This document shows, one piece after another, positions 31,509 through 32,844 of a DNA stretch of 32,844 bases. Each line of letters opens with the position of its first letter. Positions within the stretch are counted from its first letter, which is position 1. Below the pieces are notes generated by a model. It searched no databases, was not told the DNA's origin, and saw only the letters and a program-made list of their open reading frames with translations. The position numbers and the translations under genes are program-made. Where the stretch lies: contig CAZYSK010000066.1 in NCBI GenBank assembly GCA_964649415.1, forward strand, positions 1-32,844, given 5' to 3'. Origin of the DNA: CAZYSK01 sp964649415. GTDB taxonomy: Bacteria; Chloroflexota; Anaerolineae; B4-G1.

Positions 31509-32249
31509 ATGTCCGCTGAAACCATGTCAGGTGATCTTGCCAAGAGGGGGTCCTCACAAATGACGAAAGAAAGATCATCCTTCCAAAACCTCAACGCGAC
31601 GCGCGTTATCGCCACAACCATCGGTGTGCTCTTCGGATTGCTCTCCGGTGTGAACCACGGTTTCTTCGAATTCTTGCAGGGCAATAAGCCCACCGGCGGC
31701 CTCTACATCCTTGCGATCGGGGAAGCGCAAAGATTCTGGCCCCTGGCCAGCGAGGGTGCCTTTACCCTCATCCCGAACTTTCTGATCACCGGTATCGCGT
31801 CAATGGCCGTGGGGGTGGCGATCGTGATCTGGTCGATCTGGTTCCTGCCTGGCAAACACGGGCGCACGGTTTTCCTGGGACTGTTCATCCTGAGTTTCCT
31901 GGTGGGCGGCGGCATCGGCCAGGTCGCCTTCTTTATCCCGGCGTGGGCCTTTGCAACGCGCCTGAACAAGCCGCTGACCTGGTGGCGGAAAGCGCTGCCA
32001 CGCAGCACCTGGCCGTTCCTGTCCAGGCTCTGGATTGTTACGCTCGTGCTGGCGACTGTCCTCGTGCTGATCGGCGTGGAGATGGCCGTTTTCGGCTTTT
32101 TCCCTGGACTGACAGACCCCGCAAGCATTGAGAACACGGCCATGCTCTTTGTGTTTTCGGGAGCCATCCTGTGTGTGGTTTCATTCATCGCCGGGTTCGG
32201 GCACGAGCTGCAAAGAATGGATCGGAACACGGGAGGAACGCCATGCTGA
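31509..32249 (+). CDS. Integral membrane protein of unknown function
   Basis: 246 residues with five or so hydrophobic segments: IATTIGVLFGLLSGVNHGFFEF (about 36-57), the FLITGIASMAVGVAIVIWSIWF part (about 96-117), VFLGLFILSFLVGGGIGQVAFFIPAW (about 122-147), LWIVTLVLATVLVLIGVEMAVFGFF (about 174-198) and AMLFVFSGAILCVVSFIAGF (about 214-233). The N-terminal 30 residues are hydrophilic. An ATG at 31560 (MTKERSS) is an alternative start, but TTAGGAGGAAAA at 31509 is the strong ribosome site. I do not recognise a transport or enzyme family. Its stop overlaps the ATG of a truncated membrane-protein gene. Confidence 0.85.
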   Translation: MSAETMSGDLAKRGSSQMTKERSSFQNLNATRVIATTIGVLFGLLSGVNHGFFEFLQGNKPTGGLYILAIGEAQRFWPLASEGAFTLIPNFLITGIASMAVGVAIVIWSIWFLPGKHGRTVFLGLFILSFLVGGGIGQVAFFIPAWAFATRLNKPLTWWRKALPRSTWPFLSRLWIVTLVLATVLVLIGVEMAVFGFFPGLTDPASIENTAMLFVFSGAILCVVSFIAGFGHELQRMDRNTGGTPC

Positions 32250-32359
32250 GGTTCATAGCCGGCGCATTCATCGTGCTGCACGGCCTGGTTCATCTGCTGT
32301 ACGCTGGACAGAGCCGGAGGTTGTTTGAGCTTCGACCCGGGATGGTCTGGCCCGTTTGA
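32243..32359 (+). pseudogene. Truncated membrane-protein gene (39 codons)
   Basis: MLRFIAGAFIVLHGLVHLLYAGQSRRLFELRPGMVWPV ends after 38 residues. The start resembles small membrane proteins of about 130 residues (LxILHGLVHLWYVxLSQxxVEFxPxMGW) as I remember them. The similarity ends exactly at the conserved MxW, where the sequence changes, so the gene looks cut off by an insertion or deletion. ATGCTGA overlaps the previous stop. Confidence 0.6.
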
Positions 32360-32599
32360 CCGCCATCCTTGTATTCCGGTGGCCCAAACTCTAGTCCGAA
32401 TCTCCCACACTGTGACACGGCGGACTTCGACGCTACCCAGGCCGGGCAGCGCATCACCGGCGACGCGCTGAGTCTACCGGGCCGACGAGGTATTGGACGC
32501 CATCGTAGGGGCAACCCTTGTGGTTGCCCCCAGCGCTCAAGCATTTGCGCCGTCCAGCGCGGGGGCGTATAATGAACGTGCAGCCACGGAGGTGATAGC
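32360..32599. other. Junk segment with Fic-tail fragment and palindromic repeat
   Basis: 32472-32505 repeats the end of the Fic gene (21765-21798): 33 of 34 bases match, coding VYRADE-LDAI. With one frame slip the match extends upstream (RITGDAL vs REITGQA). At 32505-32530 lies a short copy of the GTAGGGGC palindrome (GGGGCAACC / GGTTGCCCC, loop CTTGT). No intact gene is present. Confidence 0.7.
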
Positions 32600-32677
32600 A
32601 TGAAAAGAGACGAAGCCCTGCACCGTCTGAGAGCCAGTCAGGACCAGCTCAGTGCCTTACCCCGCTCCACCACCTGA
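32600..32677 (+). pseudogene. Nucleotidyltransferase (MNT-type antitoxin) start, truncated
   Basis: From ATG 32600, with GGAGGTGA six bases upstream, 25 residues are read: MKRDEALHRLRASQDQLSALPRSTT, then TGA. MKRDEAL-LRA is the usual opening of MNT-domain nucleotidyltransferases, the partners of HEPN toxins; the rest of the domain (GSxAR...) is missing. The identification rests on a short match. Confidence 0.45.
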
Positions 32678-32697
32678 TGACCGCCAAGATCAGAACA

Positions 32698-32772
32698 CAA
32701 ACGCAGAGACGCGGAGACGCAGGGAAACCCTCAGAATCCCTTGCGCCTCTCCGCCTCTGCGCCTCTGCGTTA
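32698..32772. repeat. ACGCAGAGACGCGGAG inverted repeat
   Basis: AAACGCAGAGACGCGGAGACGCAGGG (32698-32723) is answered by CGCCTCTCCGCCTCTGCGCCTCTGCGTT (about 32745-32772), an imperfect inverted pair with a 3-base GAG/CGC rhythm, forming a 75-bp hairpin element. No coding. Confidence 0.65.
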
Positions 32773-32807
32773 ACTCCCTGCCCTGAGGAGTGAATCCCGG
32801 CATTCCA

Positions 32808-32836
32808 TTGCCCCGAGCCCGCACTTGTAGTATACT
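32808..32836 (+). promoter_or_regulatory. Possible promoter at the right edge
   Basis: TTGCCC (32808-32813), 17-base spacer, TATACT (32831-32836). Its target gene would lie outside the window. Confidence 0.4.
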
Positions 32837-32844
32837 TGTGATCG

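Overview
The window looks like a GC-rich (roughly 60% by eye) bacterial chromosome fragment, most likely a Chloroflexota genome of the Anaerolineae type. That placement is an inference from the gene repertoire: a MalT/LuxR-type giant regulator with a small companion protein, SWIM-finger genes, a corrinoid/folate methyl module, and many short palindromic repeats. I had no ribosomal RNA or database comparison. A run of 100 N (7075-7174) is an assembly gap inside a tandem repeat array.

Region 1 (1-6045, minus strand) is a bacterial microcompartment (BMC) locus. A consensus sigma-70 promoter (TTGACA-N17-TATAAT, 6045-6017) drives, in order: a 3-keto-gulonate-6-phosphate decarboxylase/hexulose-phosphate-synthase-like enzyme with an extra C-terminal domain, a hexameric shell protein, a double-stacking-type trimeric shell protein, a small protein ending in a probable encapsulation helix, a pentameric vertex protein and a second hexameric shell protein. 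After 220 bp of degenerate repeats come a divergent PanB-like enzyme, a ribose-type ABC permease and the start of its binding lipoprotein, cut by the window edge. None of the usual metabolosome core enzymes (aldehyde dehydrogenase, phosphotransacylase) is visible. The set reads as import of a sugar or sugar-like compound followed by aldol or decarboxylation chemistry in a shell. This is the strongest candidate for an undescribed system here. A divergent promoter drives an atypical receiver/roadblock protein that could regulate or act with the locus.

Region 2 (7308-11310) is housekeeping: DNA polymerase I and a class I aminotransferase, convergent.

Region 3 (11585-18511, plus strand) starts from another consensus promoter. 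It encodes a methyl-THF:corrinoid methyltransferase, a HyuA-like ASKHA ATPase without a HyuB partner, a corrinoid protein, a cyclodeaminase, a glutamate formiminotransferase and a zinc alcohol dehydrogenase. Together they suggest one-carbon units entering folate from a formimino compound and passing to or from a corrinoid protein, with the ATPase possibly reactivating the corrinoid. Two minus-strand genes follow, an Asp/Glu racemase relative and an ATC-hydrolase-family protein.

Region 4 (20200-24972) is accessory. It holds tRNA-Asp with a terminator whose sequence is repeated 1.6 kb later, a class II Fic protein, an HsdM that has lost its catalytic core in frame, an overlapping CBS-HEPN-DUF4268 protein, and a second HsdM start scar. 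It looks like a decayed type I restriction island that keeps an intact putative stress or defence protein.

Region 5 (24969-31050) is a tightly coupled run: CcbP-like calcium-binding protein, helical unknown protein, SWIM-finger protein and MalT-type regulator. A small conserved protein and a membrane protein follow. The right edge (32243-32844) holds truncated remnants (membrane protein, Fic tail, nucleotidyltransferase start) and palindromic repeats.
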